Assembly: GCF_001641265.1 (NCBI RefSeq)
Contig: NW_020167525.1
Span: forward strand, 186,001 to 250,000
DNA from: Pseudogymnoascus destructans
Taxonomy: Eukaryota > Ascomycota > Leotiomycetes > Thelebolales > Thelebolaceae
Reading direction: 5' to 3'
Length of the DNA stretch: 64,000 nucleotides
Each line of letters starts with the position of its first letter. Positions within the stretch are counted from its first letter, which is position 1. Position numbers and translations under genes: made by a program. Of this stretch, positions 53,420 to 64,000 are shown piece after piece. Below the pieces are notes generated by a model that made no database searches, was not told the DNA's origin, and worked only from the letters and a program-made list of their open reading frames with translations.

Positions 53420-54602
53420 GGCGTTTGCGGCTATGACGCCAAGATGTTGTTTAATTTTCCGTCGAGTGGGATGTCAACTTGTTATAACTTTCTTGTTAAT
53501 CCCTATACGCCGTGATTGAAGTCGCCATAACCAACTCTCGTTATTTAATCCTGTTGTTCACGGTACCGTCCATAATCTCTGTGGCTTGTGGTGTTGTCCA
53601 CAATCTCTGTCACTTATGGTGTTGTCTACAATCTCATCTCTGTGGTTTACTTTCTTGTCTACACTCCCCACCCCTCACGTCGCCCACAATCCCCATTGCA
53701 TATGCTGCTCCCCGCACATCATGTTAGTTAAAGCCTACGCCTATGATTCCGTTGTTTATGTATTCCTATGTAATATGGGAAAATGAATTGTTGGGCCGAG
53801 CTCTTGGGTTAGTGGCGGCGCCACCCGCCAACGGTCAATTATGGCGTGCAATGTGGAGAGAGTGTTCATCTCACCACCACAGTTTTATCCACGTACTACC
53901 GTGAATTTAACCAGCCAGTATATCACTTCATGTAAATCTAAAGAGTTTTAATGGTGCTGGGTACATTTTATGATTGAGGACAGCGGGCGTAAATCGGACT
54001 GGCTCTGGGGCAAATTTTATACCCAGAAATGCATCTTAGTTAAAGTTTGACAGGTGCCAGCCATGATAAATCCCAGCCTGCGAGTGGACCACTGGCTCTG
54101 CCGGCAAGCTACAAACAGAACTAGCAAATGTGAGGATTGATAACCGCTGTAGAAACGTCTCACGAGACAATTGAAGGGTCGTAAAATTGCCAACTTGGGT
54201 CGAGATGGGACTATGAAAAGCATGCTGATCAAACCGTGAGATGTAGGTTCTTATGATAAACTTACATCAGAGCTAAGCTCATCTCTCAGCAGTAGGAGCT
54301 TCCATAAAAAACATATTTCAGTATATACGTGGGCCACCAATGAGACAACCTCTAATAACGGCATTAGTGCATCCAACTGGCCGGATCCCCCATAGTTGAT
54401 CAAAGTTGAGGTGCACCAACGGAATAAGGTAACCCCAGGTTTCTTCACAGTGTAATTTATACGAAAAACTACTTTTGGGCAAAATCAATAAGCCGTGGGA
54501 GGAAAAACATTAACGTGGTCCACCCCAGAGCGACGCACACCACTAAGCGGCGCACATTTTCACGCGTCACACATTTCCACCTTCTACGTAGCATAACCAG
54601 CA
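53420..54602. other. No gene recognised
   Basis: Former upstream region of the GH43 gene plus uncharacterised AT-rich sequence; a GTGGTGTTGTC(C/T)ACAATCTC motif recurs at 53589-53632. Confidence 0.4.
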
Positions 54603-54705
54603 ATGGCAACCCATAAAGAAAGACAGATAATTATGGCAATTGAAGCCATTCCACGTGATCGAAAATTTAGCCGGCGAAAAGCTGCAACAATCTATAACGT
54701 ACGGT
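54603..54705 (+). pseudogene. Pogo transposase N-terminal fragment
   Basis: ATG at 54603 and about 33 residues (ERQIIMAIEAI, RRKAATIYNVR) like the start of the pogo at 51638. It is cut by a short dispersed repeat (TTACGCTCGCCCTACATCCC) that also occurs near 60525. Confidence 0.65.
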
Positions 54706-54952
54706 TACGCTCGCCCTACATCCCACTGAGCCAAAAAGACTACAGTATTCCGGCTCGCCCGGAATACGCGTAACACGATTTATATAACACATCTCCTGTA
54801 ACGGGGGCACCCATTACAATAACCCCCCCCTTTAGTCTCTGATGTCCCAGCACGGATCTAGAGGCTTCTAGCGTATCATCTCGTACTTGCTTCTATGTAA
54901 GGATGCCTCCGCCCTCAGTGACGGATTGGATCAGAGTCAGACAGGTTATGGT

Positions 54953-55401
54953 TGTAACGCTAACTTCTAAACCATAGAAGACACAGAGGTTTCTTGCGTA
55001 AGGTTCACTTGACAGAGGAGGCAGGGGATTAGACACAAAGGCTTTACAAGTAACACGTTACAGTATTGTAAAGAATACTATATTGAGTTAAGCACGAAGC
55101 TCCTATCTAAGGAAATACTATCTACTTATATAGTGGCGTCGTGCAAAGGGATATCCGCGGATAACATGGATAACATAATATCCATGATATCCAATGTCAT
55201 CCATCACCTGATATTCCATGGATCTCTGTGGATAACATGGATAACATAATATCCAAGATATCCAATGTTATCCATCACATGACATTCTGTGGATCGCCCT
55301 GGATAACATGGATAATATAATATCCATGATACCCAATGTTATCCATCAGGTGAGGTTGCAGCCGTAAGCGCTAGCCATAGCACTAGCACTTAGCCGTAAC
55401 A
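54953..55401 (-). mobile_element. LTR-A copy (U3 type b, three units)
   Basis: TGTAACGCTAACTTC...GCCGTAACA. Three tandem ~70-bp GGATAACATGGATAAC units in U3. No target duplication seen (ATGGT versus CTATA). Confidence 0.8.
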
Positions 55402-57142
55402 CTATAGAGACGTGTTTAGAGCGTTGTATAATAGACATTGTATATGGCTGCTATGGACCCAAACTATGTGTACACTGGTGTAGAGATCCAAGGTACCCTT
55501 GACTCAGCGGTTGCAGAGCGTGGATTATGCCTCGTTATTGCTTGATGCTCCGGCCAGTTTAAGACAGGGGTTAAGGTCTCCCCCAACATTAAATACAATG
55601 CCCTTCTTGACCATAACTAAAACAGCGAGGAGCCCTTCTTGTCCCCAGTGATTTCAACTACCCATGATATCAGAAGGAGCTTGGCTCTGAGGCGCTTTGT
55701 GTGGATGCTAGCACCAATCTCTGAGGTTGTGAGCACGACCGCTACCACCCACCTTAATGCTAGCTCTGTTCCAATGGCTACAGACTCTCCTGTAGATGTA
55801 CAAAAGACTGTACTGCCAGACACTGCTCCTACTCTCAAGTCCTATGGTATTGTAAAGACACAGCACCCAGCTCACAGTAATAGCATATGAGAGTGCGAGT
55901 CGGAGGCTAAACGGATGCTATCCTATAGGTCTACTACAAAGGATACAAAAAAGATGATGAGGAACCCGTTGGGTCAATCCCCTTAAGTACCCGAAATGGG
56001 TCCGACTCGGCTAACCTGCCCTAACTCTCCCCACGTGACTGTAAACTGCCCGACTCCGATCCTTTCCATCACTGAGGGTGGAGGCATCCTTACACTACCC
56101 CCCCTCTTAAGAGAGTGTTTTGTCTGCGAAACACGCTGTGAGAATCATTTCCGCAACATCTCCGAATGGTATCCGTGAGAAGAGCGTTCTATGTTGGCAG
56201 GAATTCTGTTTGTAACTGCTTCTGTAACAACCCTGTTTATGTGCCGTGTCGGGAAGGTGCGTTGTATGTCATAATAGATCTGTGCCGTATTGGCTCCGTT
56301 TAGTGTGCGAAACCAGAGTTTGCTTTGTTCGCTCTGGGGTACATTTGTGGTGGTCCGAGTGGACTCCCCGAAACGTTCTGGTTGAGCTTTGCTTTGTTCG
56401 CTCTGGGGTGCATTCCTGGTGGTCCGAGTGGACTCCGAATCACATCCGCGAAGTGTTCGAGTTGGACTGTCCTAAGTATGAAAGGAGAAGTGGCCACGCT
56501 AACCCAATTCAGAGTTCATTGTTGTAAGCCAGACTATGGTTACTGTAAGGACACAGGGCACCCAGCTCACAGTAATAGCATATGAGAGTGCGAGTCAGAG
56601 GCTAAACGGATGCTATCCTATAGGTCTACTATGAAGGATACAAAAAAGATGAAGGGGGAACCCCGTTAAGTTTGTTTCCTTAAGTACCCGAAACGGGCCC
56701 GACTCGGTTATCCCAACCCTAGCCCTGAACCTTCCACCGCAACAGGTCCGCATCGACCCTGAACCCTACACCCTTACCGTCCCCCATTATAGTGTAACTC
56801 GCTATGTCCTCCTCTACTGGTTCGAAACCACACTGAGTCGGATTTCATGCTTGTGGTGACCGTAACAGCTCTGAGGCGGGTTATTCGAGTATCTAGGTAA
56901 GGAGGCATCCTTACAATTACGCAGCTGCGTCCACTTCTTCTTGTTGTCTCCAACAACAACGCCAGCGACCACCCCTCCATTTATGGTAAGTTACCCCTTC
57001 TTGTGGATTGTTTGACGGTGTACTGATAAATTGGATAGTATATTTACAATCCACACGAACGAGTAGGTGATGGGAACGCGTTGGTGCATGGGTGACAACA
57101 TGTGCTGGGCTGACGGGATTTGTAGAATTCCAACTTTTGACA
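55402..57142. other. Gypsy/LTR debris with direct repeats
   Basis: No intact gene. A ~155-bp segment (CATATGAGAGTGCGAGTC...) occurs at about 55861-56015 and again at 56552-56710. A ~69-bp tandem duplication lies at about 56318-56453 (TTTGCTTTGTTCGCTCTGGG). LTR-like starts TGTAAGGATGCCTCC occur on the minus strand at 56096 (after a purine tract) and 56918, and on the plus strand at 54896. A short decayed frame near 55444-55890 is unassigned. Confidence 0.5.
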
Positions 57143-57960
57143 ATGCCGGTTCCGACGCCCTACGGGGCCCTTTCGGCTGCATTCCGAGTGCTCTGTCTGC
57201 GCTGCCTTCGGGCAAAAGCTTGTGGGATCCCGTCTCATGATTGCGTCTGGTCCGCCGCCAGCTCCAAGTGCGGGTACTGCACTGCGCAGCACTCAGCTTG
57301 CGTCCCGGTAGGTTTTCTTGTGGGATTCGGGTTGGGGTTGGTTGGCTGGTGCTGATCTTGGTGGGAATAGCTGCCCTGGTTACTTGGGGAAGAGTTTGCG
57401 GCCCTCCGTGCTGCCGAAGAGGCCACCCCCCTCATTCCAGCCAACGTTGCCGCCACCGCCACCGAGGCAAATTGGGTGACCCTCCTGGCCGCCCAGAGCA
57501 TCCCAAAGTTCTGCTCCGAGGCAGAGTGTGACCTCTACGAGGAGGCACGCGCCACTCGGGCTGCCCTCAAGTCGGGGCTTGCTGTGAGTAGACCCCTTCT
57601 ACGAGGAGGCACGCGCCACTCGGGCTGCCCTCAAGTCGGGGCTTGCTGTGAGTAGACCCCTTCCCCTTGTATTGTTTCGGTGCTGACTCTGGGCAGCAAA
57701 TTCGGTCGTCGCTGTGCCGTCTGCGGATGGAACAGGAGAGCGTCCAGGCTCTCTGGGGGAGTTGGTGGATGCTGTTGGCAAACTGCCCACCACTGCCGTT
57801 CCCGCAGTCGTCCCGACTCGGGGTGATGGGAGGAAGGAAGGGGGGGAGGATGGGGAAGTTGGGGCAGCCTACGGGGCCTAGGTGGAGGAAGACCCTGTGT
57901 CGGAGGGGACTCGGGCCTGGCCCTTCGTGTGGGGTCACTTTGACCCTTCGTCGCTCATGG
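57143..57960 (+). pseudogene. Spliced Cys-rich accessory ORF beside gypsy relic
   Basis: Exon 57143-57309 encodes MPVPTPYGALSAAF and a Cys cluster (CLRCLRAKAC...C-x8-C-x2-C-x6-C, ending CVPV). The intron 57310-57369 (GTAGGT...AATAG) joins in phase to 57370-57581, a Glu/Ala-rich helix (GEEFAALRAAEEATPL, CDLYEEARATRAALKSGLA) ending at donor GTGAGT. Downstream an acidic frame continues but phase is uncertain because of a 64-bp duplication. Lies tail-to-tail with the gypsy pol relic at 58052, the same arrangement as 27497 versus 27935. Probably the equivalent accessory gene of another gypsy family. Confidence 0.5.
57534..57661 (+). repeat. 64-bp tandem duplication spanning exon end and splice donor
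   Basis: 57534-57597 is repeated perfectly at 57598-57661, duplicating the end of exon 2 and its GTGAGT donor. Confidence 0.9.
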
Positions 57961-58051
57961 TGGTAGCCCCTTGTTGCGACGCTGGCGAGACGTTTGGGAA
58001 GGGTGACTCACGCAAGGGTTCCGGTGGTGAGGGCGCCTTGGCTCAGAGTGC

Positions 58052-58740
58052 TTAGTTTAGAATTGTGGGTAGCAACGACTCTGTTTCTTCCCCTTTTGAC
58101 GTCCTTTCGTGATCGTAGTCTTGTCCTGTCTCCCATGCCATAACCCACCCAAGTAGTTCCTGTGGTGGTCCTGGTAATTGTGGGTACTCCATGTGAAACT
58201 CTCTGAGTTTATGGGGAGAGTTCATTAAGTTCAACACTGGGTACCACTCCGGGTCCGGATTGTATCCTACCCAACAAACCCTGTCTTGTAGTTGCTTCCG
58301 TCGGAGCCTCACGGCGAGGATCTTTTCCACTTCCCATTCCTCTACGCCATCTATCACTTCGCTGCTAGGCTCAGGCGGATCCTGACCAGGTAGGGGGTTG
58401 TTCGGATCCTTCATGAGGACGTCTGGTGAGAACACATCATGTATTTGAGAACCGGTAGGTAGTTGCAATCGAAATGTGTGCCCAATCTGTTTCAACACCA
58501 TATATGGTCCGACCCATTGTTGGCCCAACTTGCGGCTGGCGAGAGTTCTTCAAATTTTTGGTCAATAGGTACACCCTATCTCCTACATCCCAGTTGATGG
58601 CCCTTCAGCGTCGATTCGCGTGCTTAGACATTTCCTCTTGTGCCTTTGCCATGTTTTTCTTTGTGTGGACCCATGCGGTATGCATTCGGTCTGCAACTGT
58701 TACGATGGTCATAGAGGTCATGATGCCAGTCCAGGAAAAG
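58052..58740 (-). pseudogene. Gypsy-C pol C-terminus (chromodomain-like)
   Basis: Minus strand: integrase C-terminal pieces (WDVGDRVYLLTKNLKN, GPYMVLKQIGHTFRLQLP) and a chromodomain-like EEWEVEKILAVRLRR...WYPVLNL, ending in a charged tail. A frame change near 58545. The upstream part is lost. Confidence 0.75.
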
Positions 58741-58981
58741 TAATCTAGATTGAATCTAAAGAGAGAAGAAGAAGAAGAAGGAAGGAAGGTGAGGCTATTC
58801 CTCATAACATACAGTTGTCTGCTTAGCGGTTGTAACCTTGTGGCTAAGCTACACCCGTAATCCCCATAACAACTGTAATAACTGTAATAACTGTAACAAC
58901 CGTAACAACCGTAACAACCGTAACAACCGTAACAAGCTGTGACAAGCTGTGAGCTGTAATCATAACACTACCCCCCCTCTA
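58741..58981 (-). mobile_element. Gypsy-D 3' LTR start and purine tract
   Basis: On the minus strand AGAGGGGGGTAG (58968-58981) is a polypurine tract followed by TGTTATGATTACAGC (58967), an LTR start. The LTR contains a ~9-copy array of the 9-mer CGTAACAAC (about 58865-58945). Its far end is unclear. Confidence 0.5.
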
Positions 58982-59011
58982 GTAAGATTGATCTCCTGAT
59001 CAAGAGTAAGA

Positions 59012-60000
59012 TCATCGTGGCTTCTGCGGGTATTTTCGGTGGAAAGCTTGTGTGAGTTCAGGTGCATTGTTGAAGTTTGTAGCAGGATACCAAGTGTTGT
59101 CTAGTGGGTGGTTCTTCCATGCTGCCATATAGAACAGCTTCTTCCGTAGGAGTTTAGAATCTAGGATTTTTTCAACTTCCCATTCAAGTTCATCTTCTAT
59201 AATGATTGGCAGGGGTGGTTCATGGTGCTGGCCTTGTAAAGCATCATCTGAGTCAAGTCGTAAGAGGTTGCTATGAAACACAGGGTGTATCTTCATGCTT
59301 GGTGGTAGCTGGAGTCGGTATGCAACATTCCCAATTCGCTCAAGGATTTGAAATGGACCAACTTTGCTTATGGTCAAGTTTCTTTGAGGGTCGTTGGGTT
59401 TTGATATTCCGAGTAGAAAGCCAGACTCGGTCTCCTATCTTATATCTTGGTGCTGGCTTCCTGTTTTGATTTGCAAAGTGCTCCATTCGGGTTTGTGAGA
59501 GGGCGATCTGGTCTTGTAGGAATTCCCAAATATCTTTCATGTTTTGAGCTATGTCCTTATGTTCTTGAAGGGCAGTTTGGAACGTGCTATCCTCTATATC
59601 AAAGCTCATTCTTGGCTCGAAACCCTTGTTTGCAAAAAATGGGCTAACTTTTGTTGAGTCTGATGGAAGGGCATTTGCTGCGAATTCAGCCATGCAAAGA
59701 TATTCAACCCAGTTGTCTTGGAGATAGTTGACATGAGCCCGTAAATATCGCTCGAGTTCTGCATTACACCTCTCAGTTTGCCCGTCCGTTGCTGGGTGCA
59801 AGGCTGTAGACAATTTGATTGTAACTTTCCAAACTTTGCAGAGGATTTTCCACACTACAGCTACAAACTGGGGCCCTCTGTCTGAGATGATGGAATTTGG
59901 TAAACCATGGTGTTACCATACATGCTGGAGTAGTAACCTCGCTGTAGCTTCTGCTGGACCAATTGCCAACCCTTTCTTCAGCGAAACCAAGATCCATCAG
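59012..60000 (-). pseudogene. Gypsy-D integrase and chromodomain-like C-terminus
   Basis: Minus strand. Integrase core pieces (SDRGPQF, STALHPATDGQTERCN, AEFAANALPSDSTKVSPFFANKGFEP), GDRVWLSTRNIK, then after a frame change near 59370 the Gag-like linker FQILERIGNVAYRLQLP and a chromodomain-like EWEVEKILDSK. The N-terminal edge (about 59930) matches the relic at 1-517. Confidence 0.8.
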
Positions 60001-60190
60001 CTATTACTCTCTGGATTCACAACGACAATGCACAGGACAGCAAGACTCTCAGTCACTATTCAGGAATGAAAAAGTCTCTTATCTCAAAGCAAAAAGGGTA
60101 AACTATCGGCAGACTCAGGAAAGCAAGGTGATACTATTCATCCTCAGAATCCAGCGAAGATGAACTGCCAAAGACCCAGGAAGAGGATAA
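60001..60190. other. Unassigned retroelement debris
   Basis: Short Ser/Lys-rich pieces of no recognised family, ending at the LTR-B start. Confidence 0.3.
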
Positions 60191-60654
60191 TGTAATGGTG
60201 GGTGCACCAGATGTGAGAATCTAGCCACCCAAGGAAGGGGATGATATTTACTAAGACAACACACTGTCTTAGGAAACAGAGCCAAAGGGTCATAGCTTAG
60301 ACTATTCCACAATGCAGCAATCAGGTGTATGATGTAGTGAAGTGGTTTAGACAAGTTGCAACAAATGTTGAGTCTGAGAACTCAGGGGTAAGTCAGAGGT
60401 TAGCACCTCACTGACTTTTCAGAAACAAAGAATAACAAGATTAATGCTTGGAAGCTTGTAAAAGACGTGGAAGTATGTGATAGTCGATTTACTGTATTGC
60501 CTGCTTGCTGTAATGATGTATGGTTACGTTCGCGCTACATCCCACTGAGCCAAAAAGACTACAGTATTCCATCTCGCCCGGAATACGAGGAGAGATTTCT
60601 AAGTTTGCTCTTGAGTTTGATAGCAAACTGAGTGCAACGAATGTCAGTATGACA
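60191..60654 (-). mobile_element. 3' LTR of Gypsy-B (LTR-B, internally rearranged)
   Basis: TGTAATGGTGGGTGCACC...GTCAGTATGACA on the plus strand. In sense it follows the purine tract AAGAGGGGGATCA that overlaps the pol stop, so LTR-B belongs to this gypsy. About 450 bp of the middle is replaced by a ~75-bp dispersed repeat (60519-60590) also seen at 54700-54772. Confidence 0.75.
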
Positions 60655-61299
60655 TGATCCCCCTCTTAAGGACGTTTGTTAGCTGTGTGCTTGCCCTTTA
60701 GCCAGGTGGCTTTCTTAGAAAGAAATTCTAGAATAAGCTTGGATGCATTTTTTAGATTTCTCTTAGGCTCCCAAGTGTTGTCACTTGTAGGATAGCCTTT
60801 CCACTTAACGAGGAAGTAGTCCTGACCTCTAAGTATCTTTTTGTCAAGGATAGACTCTACTTCATATTCTGGTTGATCCAAAATCAGAACAGGAGGTGGA
60901 GGAGACTGAAGTGGTCTTAAGGAACTTTCTTGTGCCTTAGACAAGAGAGATGCATGGAAGACATTATGAATAGTTTAAGTAGGTGGCAATGCCAGCTCGA
61001 AAGTATTCTTGCCAATAGTCCTTGTGATCTTAAAAGGTCCAAGTCTTTTAGTATCAAGTTTGTCTGAAGGTCTAGTAGTTGTGATATGTCTTCTAGACAA
61101 AAAGACTTGATCACCAACTTTGAATTGTGGTGCAACCACCCCCCTGTTAAAGCCCTGAGCCTGCTCGTCTTGTGCACGCTGTATGTGGACCTTGAGATAG
61201 TCCTGGAGGCCCTTAAGGTAGATGATTCTTTCAGTAGCAGAAGGTTTTTTGAGATTTTCAGGACAATTAAGTTCTGCCACTTCAAACCTAGGGTGATAA

Positions 61300-61774
61300 T
61301 GTAACGCTGACTTCTAAATGATAGAAGACACAGAGGTTCTCTTGCGTAAAGGTTTACTTATCAGAGGAGGCAGGGGATCAGACACAAAGGCTTCAAGTAA
61401 CACGTTACTAGTATATAACAAATACTGTATTGAGTTGAGCACGAAGCTCCTATCTAAGAACTAACTATCTACTTATATAGTGGCGTCGTGGCTAGTGGAC
61501 TCCTGGGAACTCACTCGAGTCCTCGGAGTCCTGGACTCTTAGGATTCTTCTCATCCTCCTGCGAGTCCGTCACGTGCCTAGTGGACTCCTGGGAACTCAC
61601 TCGAGTCCTCGGAGTCATGGACTCTTAGGATTCTTCTCATCATCCTGCGAGTCCATCACGTGATACTTTCGGAACTACTATTCCCCACTGCCCCTCCAGG
61701 TACCAGGGCCGGTCTCATGCGACCTCCCTCCTTCCTGTCCTGTAGTTGGCCAGCCTTCTTGTTCCGTCGTAACA
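61300..61774 (-). mobile_element. Solo LTR-A (U3 type c) in Gypsy-B, with target duplication
   Basis: 475 bp, TGTAACGCTG...TCGTAACA, flanked by GATAA (61295-61299, 61775-61779). The pol frame reads through once it is removed. Two U3 units. Confidence 0.95.
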
Positions 61775-61882
61775 GATAACCATAGTTTGCATAGAAATGT
61801 GTCTCTTTTGTGGGTTAGAGACCGTGTTGTTGTAAGCAAATTCTGCAAGATGGAGAAGATCTGCCCAGTTGTCTTTGCATAG

Positions 61883-62280
61883 TGTTACGGCTACGGTAAC
61901 GTGACGTCATGGTTACAGGACCAGGGCCTAGTAACGTGACGTGTGAGTCACAGGGGGCAAGCGGGGTAGGCTGCCATGTGACGGGGCTAATGGATAGTTG
62001 CAGAAACTAGTGGATATTGGATAGTTGAGCTATCCACAAACTATCCTGAATATCTAGCTATCCGCCAACTATCCAGATTACCCATGAGGCATGACGCCAC
62101 TATATAAGTAGATAGTATTTCCTTAGATAGGAGCTTCGTGCTCAACTCAATACAGTATTTGTTATATACTAGTAACGTGTTACTTGAAGCCTTTGTGTCT
62201 GATCCCCTGCCTCCTCTCATAAGTAAACCTTTACGCAAGAGAACCTCTGTGTCTTCTATCGTTTAGAAGTCAGCGTTACA
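61883..62280 (+). mobile_element. Solo LTR-A (U3 type a) in Gypsy-B, with target duplication
   Basis: 398 bp, TGTTACGGCT...GCGTTACA, flanked by CATAG (61878-61882, 62281-62285). Near-identical to the copy at 518-913. Confidence 0.95.
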
Positions 62281-64000
62281 CATAGTTTGTATAAATTCTT
62301 AGATATTGTTCAATAACAGAGTTGACTCTCTCTGTCTGGCCATCTGTTTGAGGGTGATAAGCTGTAGAGAAGCGTTGTTCCATGTTTAAGAGTTTAGAGA
62401 CGTAAAAAAAGTTTGAAGTGAAAACTGCTCCCCTATCTGAGATCCAGTGTCCAGGAATTCCATGATATTTAAAGACCACCTTGAGGAATAGCCACGCAAG
62501 TTCAGAAGCTGTGATAGTCTCATTGCAAGGCTCAAAGTGTGCCATTTTTGTGAGCCTTTCTACCACCACAAGGATAGAGTCATAAGGGGTAGCACCCCCT
62601 TTTGGAATAGAAGGAGGCAACTTGACTATAAAGTCAATGGATATGGAGTCCCATGGGCGTTCTGGTATAGGTAGAGGCTGCAAGAGGCCATAGGGCTTTT
62701 GCCGTGTAGGTTTGTTCAAGTTGCAAGTAGTGCAAGAAGATATATAGTCTTGAAGAGTAGTCCTTAGATTAGGCCAGTAGAACTTTCTTGTTAGAAGTTC
62801 ATAAGTTTTTGCAAAGCCAAAGTGCCCTGCAGCTGGAGCATCATGGAACTGCTGTAGGAGGTGTAGCTGTAATCGTTTATCCCTTGGGACATAGATATAG
62901 CTCTTGAATAAGAGAAGTCCTTGCTGATTTTTTGAGAAATTTTGTAGTCCAACTTTCTCAAGAGAGGAACCTTTCTTCTGGAGGTATTCCAAAGTTCTTT
63001 TGGCAAAGGGATCGTGGTTGTAAGCATCTTTGAATGCTTTAATAAGTGTTGCTGAGGGTGTATAGTCTTTAAAGGTCTCTGGTTCCTGAGAAGAGGTAAT
63101 GGGGGCAACTTGGTCTTGAGGGGATAAGTTTACCCCTAAGTCCTCTGTAGTACTAGGGTTGCTTAAAGATGCTGCTATCAGCTTTGCTGAGCCTAGCAGA
63201 GCCTTTGTATTGCTAGTTTTAGCAGAATCTTGGTAGTCATGTCTTCTTGAGAGGAGATCTGCTCTTTGATTCTTGGCCCCTGAGACATGTTTTATAACAA
63301 AGTCAAAACCTCCTAGTTGTTCAGACCACCTTGCTTGTCGTCTATTGAGCTGTTTAGTAGTTGTAAAGGTCAAGAGGTTTGAATGGTCACTGTAAATAGT
63401 GATAGGATAGTTTGCCCCTTCAAGGTAGCATCTCCAATGCTTTAGAGAACATACTATGGCAAGCAGTTCCTTGTCTGTAATGGGATAGTTTTGTTCGGCT
63501 GCTGATAGCTTTCTTGAGTAAAATGCCACAGGCTGTAGCTCTTCTTGTTTGTCTTTTGGAACTTGGTATAAGATTCCAGAAATAGCAAAATCTGAGGCAT
63601 CTGTCTCAAGAGTGGCAAGTTTCAAGGGGTTAAAGTGTAGTAACATTTTCCCTTCTTTGAATTCTCCTTTAAGAGCATCGAAAGCATCTTGCTGTGTCTT
63701 ATCCCAGTGATACAAAGTGTCCTTGTGAAGTAATTGAGTAAGGGGTAAAGCCAAGGATGTATATCTTGGTATAAACCTCCTGTAATAGTTGGCAAACCCA
63801 AGGAAAGACTGAACCTCTTTAATGCTGGAAGGAATAGGCCACGTTTGTACTGCTTTTGTCTTTTCAGGGTCCATCTGAATGCCTTCTGTTGAAATTCTAT
63901 GTCCTAAGAAATCAACTTGAGACATATGGAAAAGACATTTCTCAAGTTTGCAAAAGAGTTGTGCTTGAGATAGCTTCTCTAAGACTTCTCTAACATGTAG

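Larger units (their letters stand above)
60666..64000 (-). pseudogene. pol: Gypsy-B pol, interrupted by two solo LTRs, runs off window
   Basis: Minus strand. From the right edge: end of the RT (CKLEKCLFHMSQVDFLGHRIS, FLGFANYYRRFIP), RNase H (LETDASDFAISG, TDKELLAIV), HHCC finger (HDAPAAGHFG, CTTCNLNK), integrase D-D-E (SIDFIVKLPP, SDRGAVFTSNFF, HPQTDGQTERVN), continuing across insertions 61883-62280 and 61300-61774 to GDQVFLSRRHI and a C-terminal chromodomain (EYEVESILDKK, FLVKWKGYPTSDNTWEP), stop at 60666. A TAA near 60975 (PPT-stop-TIHNVFHAS) is a further lesion. Gag, protease and 5' LTR lie beyond the window. Confidence 0.88.

Noticed and set aside
55617..55890. Possible retroelement Gag-like small protein
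   Set aside because: Stops and no recognisable zinc knuckle or capsid motif; kept only as debris.

Overview
The window looks like a transposon-rich chromosomal region of a filamentous ascomycete (Pezizomycotina). Evidence: host genes have short GT-AG introns (about 42-122 bp); recognisable genes are a TmpA-like membrane flavoprotein, a UBA/ArfGAP protein, a WSC-domain secreted protein, N-myristoyltransferase and a GH43 remnant; and a partial 5.8S-ITS2-28S fragment has an ITS2 of the type I associate with Leotiomycetes (weak inference, no alignment done). Transposable elements and their relics cover roughly two thirds of the 64 kb: Ty3/Gypsy chromoviruses, one Copia, several pogo/Tc1-type DDE elements, one Helitron, a hAT piece, MITEs and many solo LTRs.

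Layout. 1-10.9 kb: gypsy debris, two LTR families (here named LTR-A and LTR-B), a Cys-rich accessory ORF, a Copia element with 5' LTR and half-tRNA primer site split by a nested LTR-A/LTR-B insertion, a hAT relic and a pogo element with matching terminal repeats and TA duplications (8825-10615). 11.9-14.8 kb: an uninterrupted 980-aa repetitive acidic/RG-rich orphan protein. 15.7-20.6 kb: a decayed low-complexity gene, an intact pogo transposase, an rDNA fragment, a solo LTR with target duplication, pogo debris and a MITE. 21.3-23.0 kb: tmpA-like gene. 24-38 kb: a multi-level nest. A Helitron (minus strand) is split by a pogo element (TA duplication), which is split by a solo LTR-B (CATAC duplication), which is split by a Ty3/Gypsy element (CCTAG duplication); a solo LTR-A (GTAAC duplication) sits at the pogo/Helitron edge. 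38.7-49.5 kb: a host gene island (ArfGAP, small hypotheticals, WSC protein, decayed GT61 glycosyltransferase, N-myristoyltransferase). 49.8-55.4 kb: chimeric and broken pogo elements, one joined to a truncated GH43 gene. 55.4-64 kb: gypsy relics, another Cys-rich spliced ORF, and a gypsy pol interrupted by two solo LTR-A copies with target duplications.

Most notable: (1) the Gypsy element at 26924-33517 carries, antisense to and overlapping the 3' end of pol, an ORF whose cysteines match Zn(II)2Cys6 spacing followed by a coiled coil; a homologue lies at 1023-1463 and looser analogues sit beside other elements. (2) The same element joins gag and pol by a perfectly phased A-AAA-AAC minus-1 slippery heptamer directly before the gag stop. 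(3) Its 5' LTR has been replaced by an inverted copy of flanking DNA. (4) LTR-A copies keep one R-U5 but carry three unrelated U3 modules in variable tandem number. All homology calls are from reading motifs; no database search was run.
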